Assembly (NCBI GenBank): GCA_035079385.1
Contig: JAVHKY010000076.1
Span: 1 to 64,000 of the forward strand
From: Aspidiotus rigidus
Lineage: Eukaryota > Arthropoda > Insecta > Hemiptera > Diaspididae
Direction: 5' to 3'
Length of the DNA stretch: 64,000 bases
Shown here: positions 1 through 15,951 of the stretch, piece after piece
How positions within the stretch are numbered: the stretch's first letter is position 1
How the letters are laid out: every line of letters starts with the position of its first letter
Notes under the pieces: generated by a model
Told to the model about the DNA's origin: nothing
What the model saw: the letters and a program-made list of their open reading frames with translations, nothing else
Databases searched by the model: none
Translations under genes and position numbers: made by a program

Positions 1-1
1 T

Positions 2-1657
2 TATCGTCCACTTTGTCTGCTAGACAATGTTGGGAAACTTCTAGAAAGAGTGATAGCCAATCGTTTGGAGAGCTATCTGAAGGAAAGAGATATAATCTCT
101 GATAGCCAGTACGGTTTTCAAACTGGACGCTGCACATCAGATGCTGGGATCCGGCTGAAGAGGATAGCCAAGTCAGCAATTGATATGCGTCAGTTTTGCG
201 CAGCCGTCAGCCTCGACATAAGAAATGCGTTCAATTCAATCCCATGGAAGATGATATTGGAAGCTCTTGTGAACGCAGGAGTGCCCGCATACCTGCTCAG
301 GATGATCAGCAGCTATCTTAGCTGCCGTGAAATCCAAGCAGAGACGTCTGCTGGTACAGTAAAGCGCCCTGTTACTTGTGGGGTGCCGCAGGGGTCGGTC
401 CTTGGGCCGCTTTTGTGGTGCGTCGCATTTAACGGAATCTTTAAGGTGAAGCTGCCACCGGGGGTTAAGCTTATCTGCTATGCGGATGACACCCTGGTGG
501 TATGCACTGCCGAAACAACTGTAGCGGTGGAGAGCAGGGTAAACCGGGCCCTAGAGGATGTGACGCGTTGGATCGAGTCGGCTGGACTTGAACTAGCAGC
601 AAGCAAGACGGAGGCCATTTTATTCACAACCCGTCGGAAGTTCAAGCCACCCACCTTTCGCCTGCGAGGTGTGGAAATTGAAACCAAGAAGCAAATGAAA
701 TACCTGGGCATCTGGTTTGACTCAACGCTGAGCTTCAGGCACCATTTCCTGATGGCAGCGGAAAAGGCGGGCCGGGTAGTTGGATACCTAAGCCGCCTTA
801 TGAGGAACCTGGGAGGACCGAGAGAAGCAAGGAGAAGGATCATGATGAGCACCGCCTTGTCGATCCTCCTATATGGTGCGCCAGTATGGGCCGACTGCAT
901 GAAGATACCATACCGAAGAAGAGAGATGGTAAAGATCCAACGAAGAGCTGCGCTGAGGTGTGTTAGTGCCTACCGCACTGTCTCGACGGAGGCTCTTTGT
1001 GTATTAGCACGTTCACCACCAATCGAGCTCCTTGCTGAGGAGAGAGCGGTGGTGTTCGAAGCAAAGAAGAGAACGACGACCAACCGAGAAGCTTCACGGG
1101 TCAAGCAGGAGGCCAGGCGCTCCTTGCTTGTAAAGTGGAAAGAAAGAATTGCCCAGAGTGAGCTGGGTACATGGACAACCCGTGTGCTAATACGCGACCT
1201 TGATGAGTGGATGAACCGACACCATGGTCAGCTGAACTTTCACCTGACGCAGGTGTTAAGCGGCCATGGCTGCTTCAACAAGTACCTTCACGAGAAGTTA
1301 AGGAAAGTTGAGCAGGCAACGTGTTCGCACTGTAACCAAGGGCGGGATGATGGACCACAACACACCTTATTTGAGTGTGAGGCGTGGAGGCGTGAGCGGG
1401 ACGAGCTTAGTCGGTCTCTCCAAGAGATCGGGGTAGATGAAGCGCTCGACCCGAGTAGCCTGGTACCCACCATGCTAGGTTCCGAAGAAGCATGGAACCA
1501 GGTGTCTGCATTTGCGGCCACCATCATGAAGAGGAAGATGGACCAGGAATGGAATAGGCAAATGCAGAACCACGCTATGGCCTACTCAACACCTGTGTAC
1601 CATCAACATCCAGATCTGCAGGAAGAAGAGGAAGAAGGATACCATCCAGATTGTTAG
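2..1657 (+). pseudogene. U0: ORF2 fragment (RT and C-terminal part), cut by window edge
   Basis: The reading frame is open from base 2 to the TAG at 1655-1657 and corresponds to ORF2 residues 486-1036. It carries RT motifs YGFQTGR, SLDIRNAF (first catalytic Asp), GVPQGSVLGPLLW and YADD, then the thumb motif MKYLGIWFD and the CX2CX9HX4C finger. Tandem-lineage residues T702, S850 and N890 are present. The endonuclease is absent, so this cannot be an autonomous element. Whether this unit had the usual GGCTCC start lies outside the window. A 432-nt 3' UTR follows to 2089. Confidence 0.9.
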
Positions 1658-2089
1658 GGCCTTTATAGTTGTTGAAAGAATCTCGCGTTTATATGGTTGC
1701 TCCGCGTCCTCTATTCCGGTGAACTTACTACGGTACGTTCACTGTTCATACGAATATGTCTAACGAGCACCATACAGTGAGATTCACGCAACAGCGACTT
1801 ATTACGCCTGATGTGATGTGATAGTGTCGTTTTTTGTGATGTGAATGTGTTCTCTAGTGCTGTTTTCTTTTTTGTGCGTGCCAGGGGGGCATCGCAGCTT
1901 GGCGGTTGCCAAAGCAACTTGGTAGTTGCCGAGTAGAAGAGGGGGTTCGCGTAGGAGATTCCTCCTTCACTGAAGTTATACCCGAAAGGGTCGATTCCGG
2001 TGTTGGAGGAAACAATATTAAATGCATACGCAACCCGCACCTACTCCATTATGGATGACGGGCGGTGCTGCACATGCGACACACAAGCG
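1658..2089 (+). other. 3' UTR of the tandem-lineage element (described once for all long units)
   Basis: This 432-nt stretch between the ORF2 stop and the ATT tract recurs in every long unit. It holds an imperfect palindrome (GAACTTAC-TACG-GTACGTTC, one mismatch compared with the F copies), a small hairpin TTGGC-GGTT-GCCAA at 1899-1912, and two adjacent similar segments ending in GGTTGCCAA and AGTTGCCGA. I see no AATAAA. In target-primed reverse transcription the 3' UTR of LINEs is typically the part recognised by the RT; which piece does so here is unknown. An ATG at 2022 opens a frame into the next tract. Confidence 0.8.
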
Positions 2090-2710
<621 letters not shown>

Positions 2711-2711
2711 G

Positions 2712-4547
2712 GCTCCAGGCCCGGATGAGATTCCAAATCCAGTCTGGAGCGCCATACATTCAGTTGACCCAGCACTGCTTGTTGATACATTCAATGCGGC
2801 AATTGTTGGGGGACTGTTCCCTGTGCGATGGAAGAAAGCCAGGCTAGCGTTGATTGATAAGAAGGATAAACCACCTGGTCTACCATCCTCTTATCGTCCA
2901 CTTTGTCTGCTAGACAATGTTGGGAAACTTCTAGAAAGAGTGATAGCCAATCGTTTGGAGAGCTATCTGAAGGAAAGAGATATAATCTCTGATAGCCAGT
3001 ACGGTTTTCAAACTGGACGCTGCACATCAGATGCTGGGATCCGGCTGAAGAGGATAGCCAAGTCAGCAATTGATATGCGTCAGTTTTGCGCAGCCGTCAG
3101 CCTCGACATAAGAAATGCGTTCAATTCAATCCCATGGAAGATGATATTGGAAGCTCTTGTGAACGCAGGAGTGCCCGCATACCTGCTCAGGATGATCAGC
3201 AGCTATCTTAGCTGCCGTGAAATCCAAGCAGAGACGTCTGCTGGTACAGTAAAGCGCCCTGTTACTTGTGGGGTGCCGCAGGGGTCGGTCCTTGGGCCGC
3301 TTTTGTGGTGCGTCGCATTTAACGGAATCTTTAAGGTGAAGCTGCCACCGGGGGTTAAGCTTATCTGCTATGCGGATGACACCCTGGTGGTATGCACTGC
3401 CGAAACAACTGTAGCGGTGGAGAGCAGGGTAAACCGGGCCCTAGAGGATGTGACGCGTTGGATCGAGTCGGCTGGACTTGAACTAGCAGCAAGCAAGACG
3501 GAGGCCATTTTATTCACAACCCGTCGGAAGTTCAAGCCACCCACCTTTCGCCTGCGAGGTGTGGAAATTGAAACCAAGAAGCAAATGAAATACCTGGGCA
3601 TCTGGTTTGACTCAACGCTGAGCTTCAGGCACCATTTCCTGATGGCAGCGGAAAAGGCGGGCCGGGTAGTTGGATACCTAAGCCGCCTTATGAGGAACCT
3701 GGGAGGACCGAGAGAAGCAAGGAGAAGGATCATGATGAGCACCGCCTTGTCGATCCTCCTATATGGTGCGCCAGTATGGGCCGACTGCATGAAGATACCA
3801 TACCGAAGAAGAGAGATGGTAAAGATCCAACGAAGAGCTGCGCTGAGGTGTGTTAGTGCCTACCGCACTGTCTCGACGGAGGCTCTTTGTGTATTAGCAC
3901 GTTCACCACCAATCGAGCTCCTTGCTGAGGAGAGAGCGGTGGTGTTCGAAGCAAAGAAGAGAACGACGACCAACCGAGAAGCTTCACGGGTCAAGCAGGA
4001 GGCCAGGCGCTCCTTGCTTGTAAAGTGGAAAGAAAGAATTGCCCAGAGTGAGCTGGGTACATGGACAACCCGTGTGCTAATACGCGACCTTGATGAGTGG
4101 ATGAACCGACACCATGGTCAGCTGAACTTTCACCTGACGCAGGTGTTAAGCGGCCATGGCTGCTTCAACAAGTACCTTCACGAGAAGTTAAGGAAAGTTG
4201 AGCAGGCAACGTGTTCGCACTGTAACCAAGGGCGGGATGATGGACCACAACACACCTTATTTGAGTGTGAGGCGTGGAGGCGTGAGCGGGACGAGCTTAG
4301 TCGGTCTCTCCAAGAGATCGGGGTAGATGAAGCGCTCGACCCGAGTAGCCTGGTACCCACCATGCTAGGTTCCGAAGAAGCATGGAACCAGGTGTCTGCA
4401 TTTGCGGCCACCATCATGAAGAGGAAGATGGACCAGGAATGGAATAGGCAAATGCAGAACCACGCTATGGCCTACTCAACACCTGTGTACCATCAACATC
4501 CAGATCTGCAGGAAGAAGAGGAAGAAGGATACCATCCAGATTGTTAG
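2712..4547 (+). pseudogene. U1: 5'-truncated ORF2 (codons 426-1036), long type
   Basis: The reference long unit: element sequence runs 2711-4979 (2269 bp) with the ORF2 frame intact from A426 (APGPDEIPNP) to the stop. It lacks the endonuclease and the N-terminal edge of the RT. The fragment has no ATG of its own at the junction, but the TTA (Leu) frame of the preceding tract enters it in phase, and an ATG at 2022 in the previous 3' UTR opens that frame (841 codons in total). The RT motifs look intact. Expression is unproven, and I treat it as a dead fragment. Confidence 0.9.
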
Positions 4548-4979
4548 GGCCTTTATAGTTGTTGAAAGAATCTCGCGTTTATATGGTTGCTCCGCGTCCT
4601 CTATTCCGGTGAACTTACTACGGTACGTTCACTGTTCATACGAATATGTCTAACGAGCACCATACAGTGAGATTCACGCAACAGCGACTTATTACGCCTG
4701 ATGTGATGTGATAGTGTCGTTTTTTGTGATGTGAATGTGTTCTCTAGTGCTGTTTTCTTTTTTGTGCGTGCCAGGGGGGCATCGCAGCTTGGCGGTTGCC
4801 AAAGCAACTTGGTAGTTGCCGAGTAGAAGAGGGGGTTCGCGTAGGAGATTCCTCCTTCACTGAAGTTATACCCGAAAGGGTCGATTCCGGTGTTGGAGGA
4901 AACAATATTAAATGCATACGCAACCCGCACCTACTCCATTATGGATGACGGGCGGTGCTGCACATGCGACACACAAGCG

Positions 4980-6667
<1,688 letters not shown>

Positions 6668-6672
6668 GACCA

Positions 6673-9600
6673 ATGGCAGGTGCGCTATCCTTCCTACAGT
6701 GCAACCTTCAGCACTGCGAACTGGCCCAGGATCTTCTCTGGCAGTTTGTAGCTGAAGAGGGAACGCACATTGTAATTGCCAGTGAGTATTACAATGTTGC
6801 GAAAAGAAAAGGATGGTACACAGACCGTACTGGCTTAGCGGCCATTGGTGTTTGCCCAGAGTGTCCAATTGCTCCGGGAGAGGTTGAAAGAGGGGAGGGG
6901 TATGTTGCTGTGAAGATAGCTGACATGGTTGTCTACAGTTGCTACTTCTCCCCAAATCGCCCCTTCCCGGAGTTTGAGGACTTCTTGAAGAAATTAGAAG
7001 AAAGCTTGTCCAGATGGCAAGGTGGAAAATTCATAGTGGCTGGCGATTTTAATGCCAAGTCAGAAGAGTGGCGATCAGGCCGTACGGACATCCGTGGGTA
7101 TGCCTTGGGGGAGTGGATTGCTTACAATCGACTGGAAACAGTCAATGTCGGCAACACTCCTACCCGAGTGCATCAAGGATATGGGTCCATTATTGATATC
7201 ACCTTTGCCTCAGAGAGCCTAGCCCGAAAAATAGAAGGCTGGGCGGTACTGGACAAGGACCTTTCTGGGAGCGACCACCGGTGTATCGGCTTCTCCATCC
7301 GCCGGGAAGTCGAGGTCGCTGCTCCACAAAAGCTGGTAAGAAAGTGGGCCGTTAGGAAGCTGAATAGCGACCGTTTGAAGGCTAGCTATCTTGCTCTCAC
7401 ATGGGATCAAGAAGAAGAGCAAGAAGGCAATGCGGAGGTGGCAGCCGAGAGGATGATCAAGACTGTCACCAAAGCTTGCGATGTAGCCATGCCCAGGCAA
7501 GGTCCACCAAAGAAGAGGAGGGCTGTTTACTGGTGGACCGACAAGATTGCCAATTTGAGAAAAGAGTGCAACCGTCAGCGCCGGATATACCAGCGTAGTA
7601 GTGGCCGCGAAGGGGCGCGGGCGGTTGCACCCGAATACCAGCTGGCTCGTAAAAGGCTGAAGAAGGCCATCAAGGACAGCAAGAGTGCTGCATGGCGAGA
7701 GCTATGTGAGATGGCGGATGACGACCCATTTGGAAAGCCTTATAAGTTGGTGCTGAAGAAGCTCAAAGGCCTCTCAGCAATGAGCCGAATGGAGCCGGAT
7801 GTTGTGGGTCAAATCATTGATGGCTTGTTCCCACAGCAGCCACCACCAATGGTAACGCTACCAATAGTAGAAGAGGATGGTATATCCCTCCTAGGCACCG
7901 AGGAGGTTGATGCAGCAGTCAATAGACTGCGGGGTAAGTATTGGAAGGCTCCAGGCCCGGATGAGATTCCAAATCCAGTCTGGAGCGCCATACATTCAGT
8001 TGACCCAGCACTGCTTGTTGATACATTCAATGCGGCAATTGTTGGGGGACTGTTCCCTGTGCGATGGAAGAAAGCCAGGCTAGCGTTGATCGATAAGAAG
8101 GATAAACCACCTGGTCTACCATCCTCTTATCGTCCACTTTGTCTGCTAGACAATGTTGGGAAACTTCTAGAAAGAGTGATAGCCAATCGTTTGGAGAGCT
8201 ATCTGAAGGAAAGAGATATAATCTCTGATAGCCAGTACGGTTTTCAAACTGGACGCTGCACATCAGATGCTGGGATCCGGCTGAAGAGGATAGCCAAGTC
8301 AGCGATTGATATGCGCCAGTTTTGCGCAGCCGTCAGCCTCGACATAAGAAATGCGTTCAATTTAATTCCATGGAAGATGATATTGGAAGCTCTTGTGAAC
8401 GCAGGAGTGCCCGCATACCTGCTCAGGATGATCAGCAGCTATCTTAGCTGCCGTGAAATCCAAGCAGAGACGTCTGCTGGTACAGTAAAGCGCCCTGTTA
8501 CTTGTGGGGTGCCGCAGGGGTCGGTCCTTGGGCCGCTTTTGTGGTGCGTCGCATTTAACGGAATCTTTAAGGTGAAGCTGCCACCGGGGGTTAAGCTTAT
8601 CTGCTATGCGGATGACACCCTGGTGGTATGCACTGCCGAAACAACTGTAGCGGTGGAGAGCAGGGTAAACCGGGCCCTAGAGGATGTGACGCGTTGGATC
8701 GAGTCGGCTGGACTTGAACTAGCAGCAAGTAAGACGGAGGCCATTTTATTCACGACCCGTCGGAAGTTCAAGCCACCCGCCTTTCGCCTGCGAGGTGTGG
8801 AAATTGAAACCAAGAAGCAAATGAAATACCTGGGCATCTGGTTTGACTCAACGCTGAGCTTCAGGCACCATTTCCTGATGGCAGCGGAAAAGGCGGGCCG
8901 GGTAGTTGGTTACCTAAGCCGCCTGATGAGGAACCTAGGAGGACCGAGAGAAGCAAGGAGAAGGATCATGATGAGCACCGCCTTGTCGATCCTCCTATAC
9001 GGTGCGCCAGTATGGGCCGACTGCATGAAGATACCATACCGAAGAAGAGAGATGGTAAAGATCCAACGAAGAGCTGCGCTGAGGTGTGTTAGTGCCTACC
9101 GCACTGTCTCGACGGAGGCTCTTTGTGTATTAGCACGTTCACCACCAATCGAGCTCCTTGCTGAGGAGAGAGCGGTGGTGTTCGAAGCAAAGAAGAGAAC
9201 GACGACCAACCGAGAAGCTTTACGGGTCAAGCAGGAGGCCAGGCGCTCCTTGCTTGTAAAGTGGAAAGAAAGAATTGCCCAGAGTGAGCTGGGTACATGG
9301 ACAACCCGTGTGCTAATACGCGACCTTGATGAGTGGATGAGCCGACACCATGGTCAGCTGAACTTTCACCTGACGCAGGTGTTAAGCGGCCATGGCTGCT
9401 TCAACAAGTACCTTCACGAGAAGTTAAGGAAAGTTGAGCAGGCAACGTGTTCGCACTGTAACCAAGGGCGGGATGATGGACCACAACACACCTTATTTGA
9501 GTGTGAGGCGTGGAGGCGTGAGCGGGACGAGCTTAGTCGGTCTCTCCAAGAGATCGGGGTAGATGAAGCGCTCGACCCGAGTAGCCTGGTACCCACCATG

Positions 9601-9783
9601 CTAGGTTCCGAAGAAGCATGGAACCAGGTGTCTGCATTTGCGGCCACCATCATGAAGAGGAAGATGGACCAGGAATGGAATAGGCAAATGCAGAACCACG
9701 CTATGGCCTACTCAACACCTGTGTACCATCAACATCCAGATCTGCAGGAAGAAGAGGAAGAAGGATACCATCCAGATTGTTAG
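6673..9783 (+). CDS. F1 ORF2: APE-type endonuclease / reverse transcriptase, 1036 aa
   Basis: This is the replication protein: it nicks target DNA and copies the element RNA from the nick. The APE-like endonuclease (about 1-220) shows N11, E38, GDFNA (124-128) and SDH (200-202). The RT (about 425-725) shows APGPDE, SLDIRNAF with D557, GVPQGSVLGPLLW and YADD (645-648). A C-terminal finger CX2CX9HX4C spans 926-944. I chose the ATG at 6673 because it aligns with the F2 start; the longer frame from 6562 overlaps ORF1 coding. It lies 5 nt after the ORF1 stop, not in the TAATG overlap seen in F2. L564 (AFNLIPW) replaces the S of all other copies, close to D557. The frame is intact and could be active. 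Confidence 0.92.
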   Translation: MAGALSFLQCNLQHCELAQDLLWQFVAEEGTHIVIASEYYNVAKRKGWYTDRTGLAAIGVCPECPIAPGEVERGEGYVAVKIADMVVYSCYFSPNRPFPEFEDFLKKLEESLSRWQGGKFIVAGDFNAKSEEWRSGRTDIRGYALGEWIAYNRLETVNVGNTPTRVHQGYGSIIDITFASESLARKIEGWAVLDKDLSGSDHRCIGFSIRREVEVAAPQKLVRKWAVRKLNSDRLKASYLALTWDQEEEQEGNAEVAAERMIKTVTKACDVAMPRQGPPKKRRAVYWWTDKIANLRKECNRQRRIYQRSSGREGARAVAPEYQLARKRLKKAIKDSKSAAWRELCEMADDDPFGKPYKLVLKKLKGLSAMSRMEPDVVGQIIDGLFPQQPPPMVTLPIVEEDGISLLGTEEVDAAVNRLRGKYWKAPGPDEIPNPVWSAIHSVDPALLVDTFNAAIVGGLFPVRWKKARLALIDKKDKPPGLPSSYRPLCLLDNVGKLLERVIANRLESYLKERDIISDSQYGFQTGRCTSDAGIRLKRIAKSAIDMRQFCAAVSLDIRNAFNLIPWKMILEALVNAGVPAYLLRMISSYLSCREIQAETSAGTVKRPVTCGVPQGSVLGPLLWCVAFNGIFKVKLPPGVKLICYADDTLVVCTAETTVAVESRVNRALEDVTRWIESAGLELAASKTEAILFTTRRKFKPPAFRLRGVEIETKKQMKYLGIWFDSTLSFRHHFLMAAEKAGRVVGYLSRLMRNLGGPREARRRIMMSTALSILLYGAPVWADCMKIPYRRREMVKIQRRAALRCVSAYRTVSTEALCVLARSPPIELLAEERAVVFEAKKRTTTNREALRVKQEARRSLLVKWKERIAQSELGTWTTRVLIRDLDEWMSRHHGQLNFHLTQVLSGHGCFNKYLHEKLRKVEQATCSHCNQGRDDGPQHTLFECEAWRRERDELSRSLQEIGVDEALDPSSLVPTMLGSEEAWNQVSAFAATIMKRKMDQEWNRQMQNHAMAYSTPVYHQHPDLQEEEEEGYHPDC

Positions 9784-10213
9784 GGCCTTTATAGTTGTTG
9801 AAAGAATCTCGCGTTTATATGGTTGCTCCGCGTCCTCTATTCCGGTGAACGTACTACGGTACGTTCACTGTTCATACGAATATGTCTAACGAGCACCATA
9901 CAGTGAGATTCACGCAACAGCGACTTATTATGCCTGATGTGATGTGATAGTGTCGTTTTGTGATGTGAGTGTGTTCTCTAGTGCTGTTTTCTTTTTTGTG
10001 CGTGCCAGGGGGGCATCGCAGCTTGGCGGTTGCCAAAGCAACTTGGCAGTTGCCGAGTAGAAGAGGGGGTTCGCGTAGGAGATTCCTCCTTCACTGAAGT
10101 TATACCCGAAAGGGTCGATTCCGGTGTTGGAGGAAACAATATTAAATGCATACGCATCCCGCACCTACTCCATTATGGATGACGGGCGGTGCTGCACATG
10201 CGACATACAAGCG
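9784..10213 (+). other. F1 3' UTR
   Basis: 430 nt between the ORF2 TAG and the ATT tract. Compared with tandem units it has GAACGTAC at 9847-9854 restoring a perfect stem, a shorter T run (TCGTTTTGTG), GTGAGTGTG for GTGAATGTG, and CATACAAGCG at the end. The hairpin TTGGC-GGTT-GCCAA is at 10023-10036. Confidence 0.8.
9847..9866. other. Perfect 8-bp stem / 4-nt loop palindrome in F1 3' UTR
   Basis: GAACGTAC and GTACGTTC are exact reverse complements around a TACG loop. In all tandem long units the fifth base is T, which breaks the stem. It may be an RNA structure recognised in reverse transcription or 3' end formation; that role is inference. Confidence 0.7.
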
Positions 10214-11020
<807 letters not shown>

Positions 11021-11021
11021 G

Positions 11022-12857
11022 GCTCCAGGCCCGGATGAGATTCCAAATCCAGTCTGGAGCGCCATACATTCAGTTGACCCAGCACTGCTTGTTGATACAT
11101 TCAATGCGGCAATTGTTGGGGGACTGTTCCCTGTGCGATGGAAGAAAGCCAGGCTAGCGTTGATTGATAAGAAGGATAAACCACCTGGTCTACCATCCTC
11201 TTATCGTCCACTTTGTCTGCTAGACAATGTTGGGAAACTTCTAGAAAGAGTGATAGCCAATCGTTTGGAGAGCTATCTGAAGGAAAGAGATATAATCTCT
11301 GATAGCCAGTACGGTTTTCAAACTGGACGCTGCACATCAGATGCTGGGATCCGGCTGAAGAGGATAGCCAAGTCAGCAATTGATATGCGTCAGTTTTGCG
11401 CAGCCGTCAGCCTCGACATAAGAAATGCGTTCAATTCAATCCCATGGAAGATGATATTGGAAGCTCTTGTGAACGCAGGAGTGCCCGCATACCTGCTCAG
11501 GATGATCAGCAGCTATCTTAGCTGCCGTGAAATCCAAGCAGAGACGTCTGCTGGTACAGTAAAGCGCCCTGTTACTTGTGGGGTGCCGCAGGGGTCGGTC
11601 CTTGGGCCGCTTTTGTGGTGCGTCGCATTTAACGGAATCTTTAAGGTGAAGCTGCCACCGGGGGTTAAGCTTATCTGCTATGCGGATGACACCCTGGTGG
11701 TATGCACTGCCGAAACAACTGTAGCGGTGGAGAGCAGGGTAAACCGGGCCCTAGAGGATGTGACGCGTTGGATCGAGTCGGCTGGACTTGAACTAGCAGC
11801 AAGCAAGACGGAGGCCATTTTATTCACAACCCGTCGGAAGTTCAAGCCACCCACCTTTCGCCTGCGAGGTGTGGAAATTGAAACCAAGAAGCAAATGAAA
11901 TACCTGGGCATCTGGTTTGACTCAACGCTGAGCTTCAGGCACCATTTCCTGATGGCAGCGGAAAAGGCGGGCCGGGTAGTTGGATACCTAAGCCGCCTTA
12001 TGAGGAACCTGGGAGGACCGAGAGAAGCAAGGAGAAGGATCATGATGAGCACCGCCTTGTCGATCCTCCTATATGGTGCGCCAGTATGGGCCGACTGCAT
12101 GAAGATACCATACCGAAGAAGAGAGATGGTAAAGATCCAACGAAGAGCTGCGCTGAGGTGTGTTAGTGCCTACCGCACTGTCTCGACGGAGGCTCTTTGT
12201 GTATTAGCACGTTCACCACCAATCGAGCTCCTTGCTGAGGAGAGAGCGGTGGTGTTCGAAGCAAAGAAGAGAACGACGACCAACCGAGAAGCTTCACGGG
12301 TCAAGCAGGAGGCCAGGCGCTCCTTGCTTGTAAAGTGGAAAGAAAGAATTGCCCAGAGTGAGCTGGGTACATGGACAACCCGTGTGCTAATACGCGACCT
12401 TGATGAGTGGATGAACCGACACCATGGTCAGCTGAACTTTCACCTGACGCAGGTGTTAAGCGGCCATGGCTGCTTCAACAAGTACCTTCACGAGAAGTTA
12501 AGGAAAGTTGAGCAGGCAACGTGTTCGCACTGTAACCAAGGGCGGGATGATGGACCACAACACACCTTATTTGAGTGTGAGGCGTGGAGGCGTGAGCGGG
12601 ACGAGCTTAGTCGGTCTCTCCAAGAGATCGGGGTAGATGAAGCGCTCGACCCGAGTAGCCTGGTACCCACCATGCTAGGTTCCGAAGAAGCATGGAACCA
12701 GGTGTCTGCATTTGCGGCCACCATCATGAAGAGGAAGATGGACCAGGAATGGAATAGGCAAATGCAGAACCACGCTATGGCCTACTCAACACCTGTGTAC
12801 CATCAACATCCAGATCTGCAGGAAGAAGAGGAAGAAGGATACCATCCAGATTGTTAG
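11022..12857 (+). pseudogene. U2: 5'-truncated ORF2, long type
   Basis: Unit 11021-13277, 2257 bp. ORF2 codons 426-1036 are as in U1. Private mark: a 12-bp deletion in the 3' UTR (CCCGAAGGTGTTGG near 13190), so the minus-strand frame there also shortens by four codons. It carries T702, S850 and N890 although its upstream neighbour is F1. Confidence 0.9.
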
Positions 12858-13277
12858 GGCCTTTATAGTTGTTGAAAGAATCTCGCGTTTATATGGTTGC
12901 TCCGCGTCCTCTATTCCGGTGAACTTACTACGGTACGTTCACTGTTCATACGAATATGTCTAACGAGCACCATACAGTGAGATTCACGCAACAGCGACTT
13001 ATTACGCCTGATGTGATGTGATAGTGTCGTTTTTTGTGATGTGAATGTGTTCTCTAGTGCTGTTTTCTTTTTTGTGCGTGCCAGGGGGGCATCGCAGCTT
13101 GGCGGTTGCCAAAGCAACTTGGTAGTTGCCGAGTAGAAGAGGGGGTTCGCGTAGGAGATTCCTCCTTCACTGAAGTTATACCCGAAGGTGTTGGAGGAAA
13201 CAATATTAAATGCATACGCAACCCGCACCTACTCCATTATGGATGACGGGCGGTGCTGCACATGCGACACACAAGCG

Positions 13278-14120
<843 letters not shown>

Positions 14121-14121
14121 G

Positions 14122-15951
14122 GCTCCAGGCCCGGATGAGATTCCAAATCCAGTCTGGAGCGCCATACATTCAGTTGACCCAGCACTGCTTGTTGATACAT
14201 TCAATGCGGCAATTGTTGGGGGACTGTTCCCTGTGCGATGGAAGAAAGCCAGGCTAGCGTTGATTGATAAGAAGGATAAACCACCTGGTCTACCATCCTC
14301 TTATCGTCCACTTTGTCTGCTAGACAATGTTGGGAAACTTCTAGAAAGAGTGATAGCCAATCGTTTGGAGAGCTATCTGAAGGAAAGAGATATAATCTCT
14401 GATAGCCAGTACGGTTTTCAAACTGGACGCTGCACATCAGATGCTGGGATCCGGCTGAAGAGGATAGCCAAGTCAGCAATTGATATGCGTCAGTTTTGCG
14501 CAGCCGTCAGCCTCGACATAAGAAATGCGTTCAATTCAATCCCATGGAAGATGATATTGGAAGCTCTTGTGAACGCAGGAGTGCCCGCATACCTGCTCAG
14601 GATGATCAGCAGCTATCTTAGCTGCCGTGAAATCCAAGCAGAGACGTCTGCTGGTACAGTAAAGCGCCCTGTTACTTGTGGGGTGCCGCAGGGGTCGGTC
14701 CTTGGGCCGCTTTTGTGGTGCGTCGCATTTAACGGAATCTTTAAGGTGAAGCTGCCACCGGGGGTTAAGCTTATCTGCTATGCGGATGACACCCTGGTGG
14801 TATGCACTGCCGAAACAACTGTAGCGGTGGAGAGCAGGGTAAACCGGGCCCTAGAGGATGTGACGCGTTGGATCGAGTCGGCTGGACTTGAACTAGCAGC
14901 AAGCAAGACGGAGGCCATTTTATTCACAACCCGTCGGAAGTTCAAGCCACCCACCTTTCGCCTGCGAGGTGTGGAAATTGAAACCAAGAAGCAAATGAAA
15001 TACCTGGGCATCTGGTTTGACTCAACGCTGAGCTTCAGGCACCATTTCCTGATGGCAGCGGAAAAGGCGGGCCGGGTAGTTGGATACCTAAGCCGCCTTA
15101 TGAGGAACCTGGGAGGACCGAGAGAAGCAAGGAGAAGGATCATGATGAGCACCGCCTTGTCGATCCTCCTATATGGTGCGCCAGTATGGGCCGACTGCAT
15201 GAAGATACCATACCGAAGAAGAGAGATGGTAAAGATCCAACGAAGAGCTGCGCTGAGGTGTGTTAGTGCCTACCGCACTGTCTCGACGGAGGCTCTTTGT
15301 GTATTTTCACCACCAATCGAGCTCCTTGCTGAGGAGAGAGCGGTGGTGTTCGAAGCAAAGAAGAGAACGACGACCAACCGAGAAGCTTCACGGGTCAAGC
15401 AGGAGGCCAGGCGCTCCTTGCTTGTAAAGTGGAAAGAAAGAATTGCCCAGAGTGAGCTGGGTACATGGACAACCCGTGTGCTAATACGCGACCTTGATGA
15501 GTGGATGAACCGACACCATGGTCAGCTGAACTTTCACCTGACGCAGGTGTTAAGCGGCCATGGCTGCTTCAACAAGTACCTTCACGAGAAGTTAAGGAAA
15601 GTTGAGCAGGCAACGTGTTCGCACTGTAACCAAGGGCGGGATGATGGACCACAACACACCTTATTTGAGTGTGAGGCGTGGAGGCGTGAGCGGGACGAGC
15701 TTAGTCGGTCTCTCCAAGAGATCGGGGTAGATGAAGCGCTCGACCCGAGTAGCCTGGTACCCACCATGCTAGGTTCCGAAGAAGCATGGAACCAGGTGTC
15801 TGCATTTGCGGCCACCATCATGAAGAGGAAGATGGACCAGGAATGGAATAGGCAAATGCAGAACCACGCTATGGCCTACTCAACACCTGTGTACCATCAA
15901 CATCCAGATCTGCAGGAAGAAGAGGAAGAAGGATACCATCCAGATTGTTAG
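14122..15951 (+). pseudogene. U3: 5'-truncated ORF2, long type, with in-frame 2-codon deletion
   Basis: Unit 14121-16380, 2260 bp. Private marks: a 6-bp deletion near 15306 turns CVLARSPP into CVFSPP without breaking the frame, and a 3-bp deletion sits in the 3' UTR T-run near 16165. Otherwise the translation equals U1. Confidence 0.9.

Noticed and set aside
478..900. Minus-strand frame of 140 aa repeated in each unit (and 77-aa form in F1/F2)
   Set aside because: It is the antisense shadow of the RT core of ORF2; it recurs only because the unit is duplicated.
1288..1527. Minus-strand 79-aa frame repeated in each long unit
   Set aside because: Antisense of the ORF2 C-terminal finger region; no start context or domain of its own.
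1711..2040. Minus-strand 109-aa frame over the 3' UTR of each unit
   Set aside because: Shortened or altered in F1 and F2 by UTR differences, composition not protein-like; treated as chance.
2791..3069. Minus-strand 92-aa frame in each unit
   Set aside because: Antisense of RT codons just after the truncation point; no independent support.
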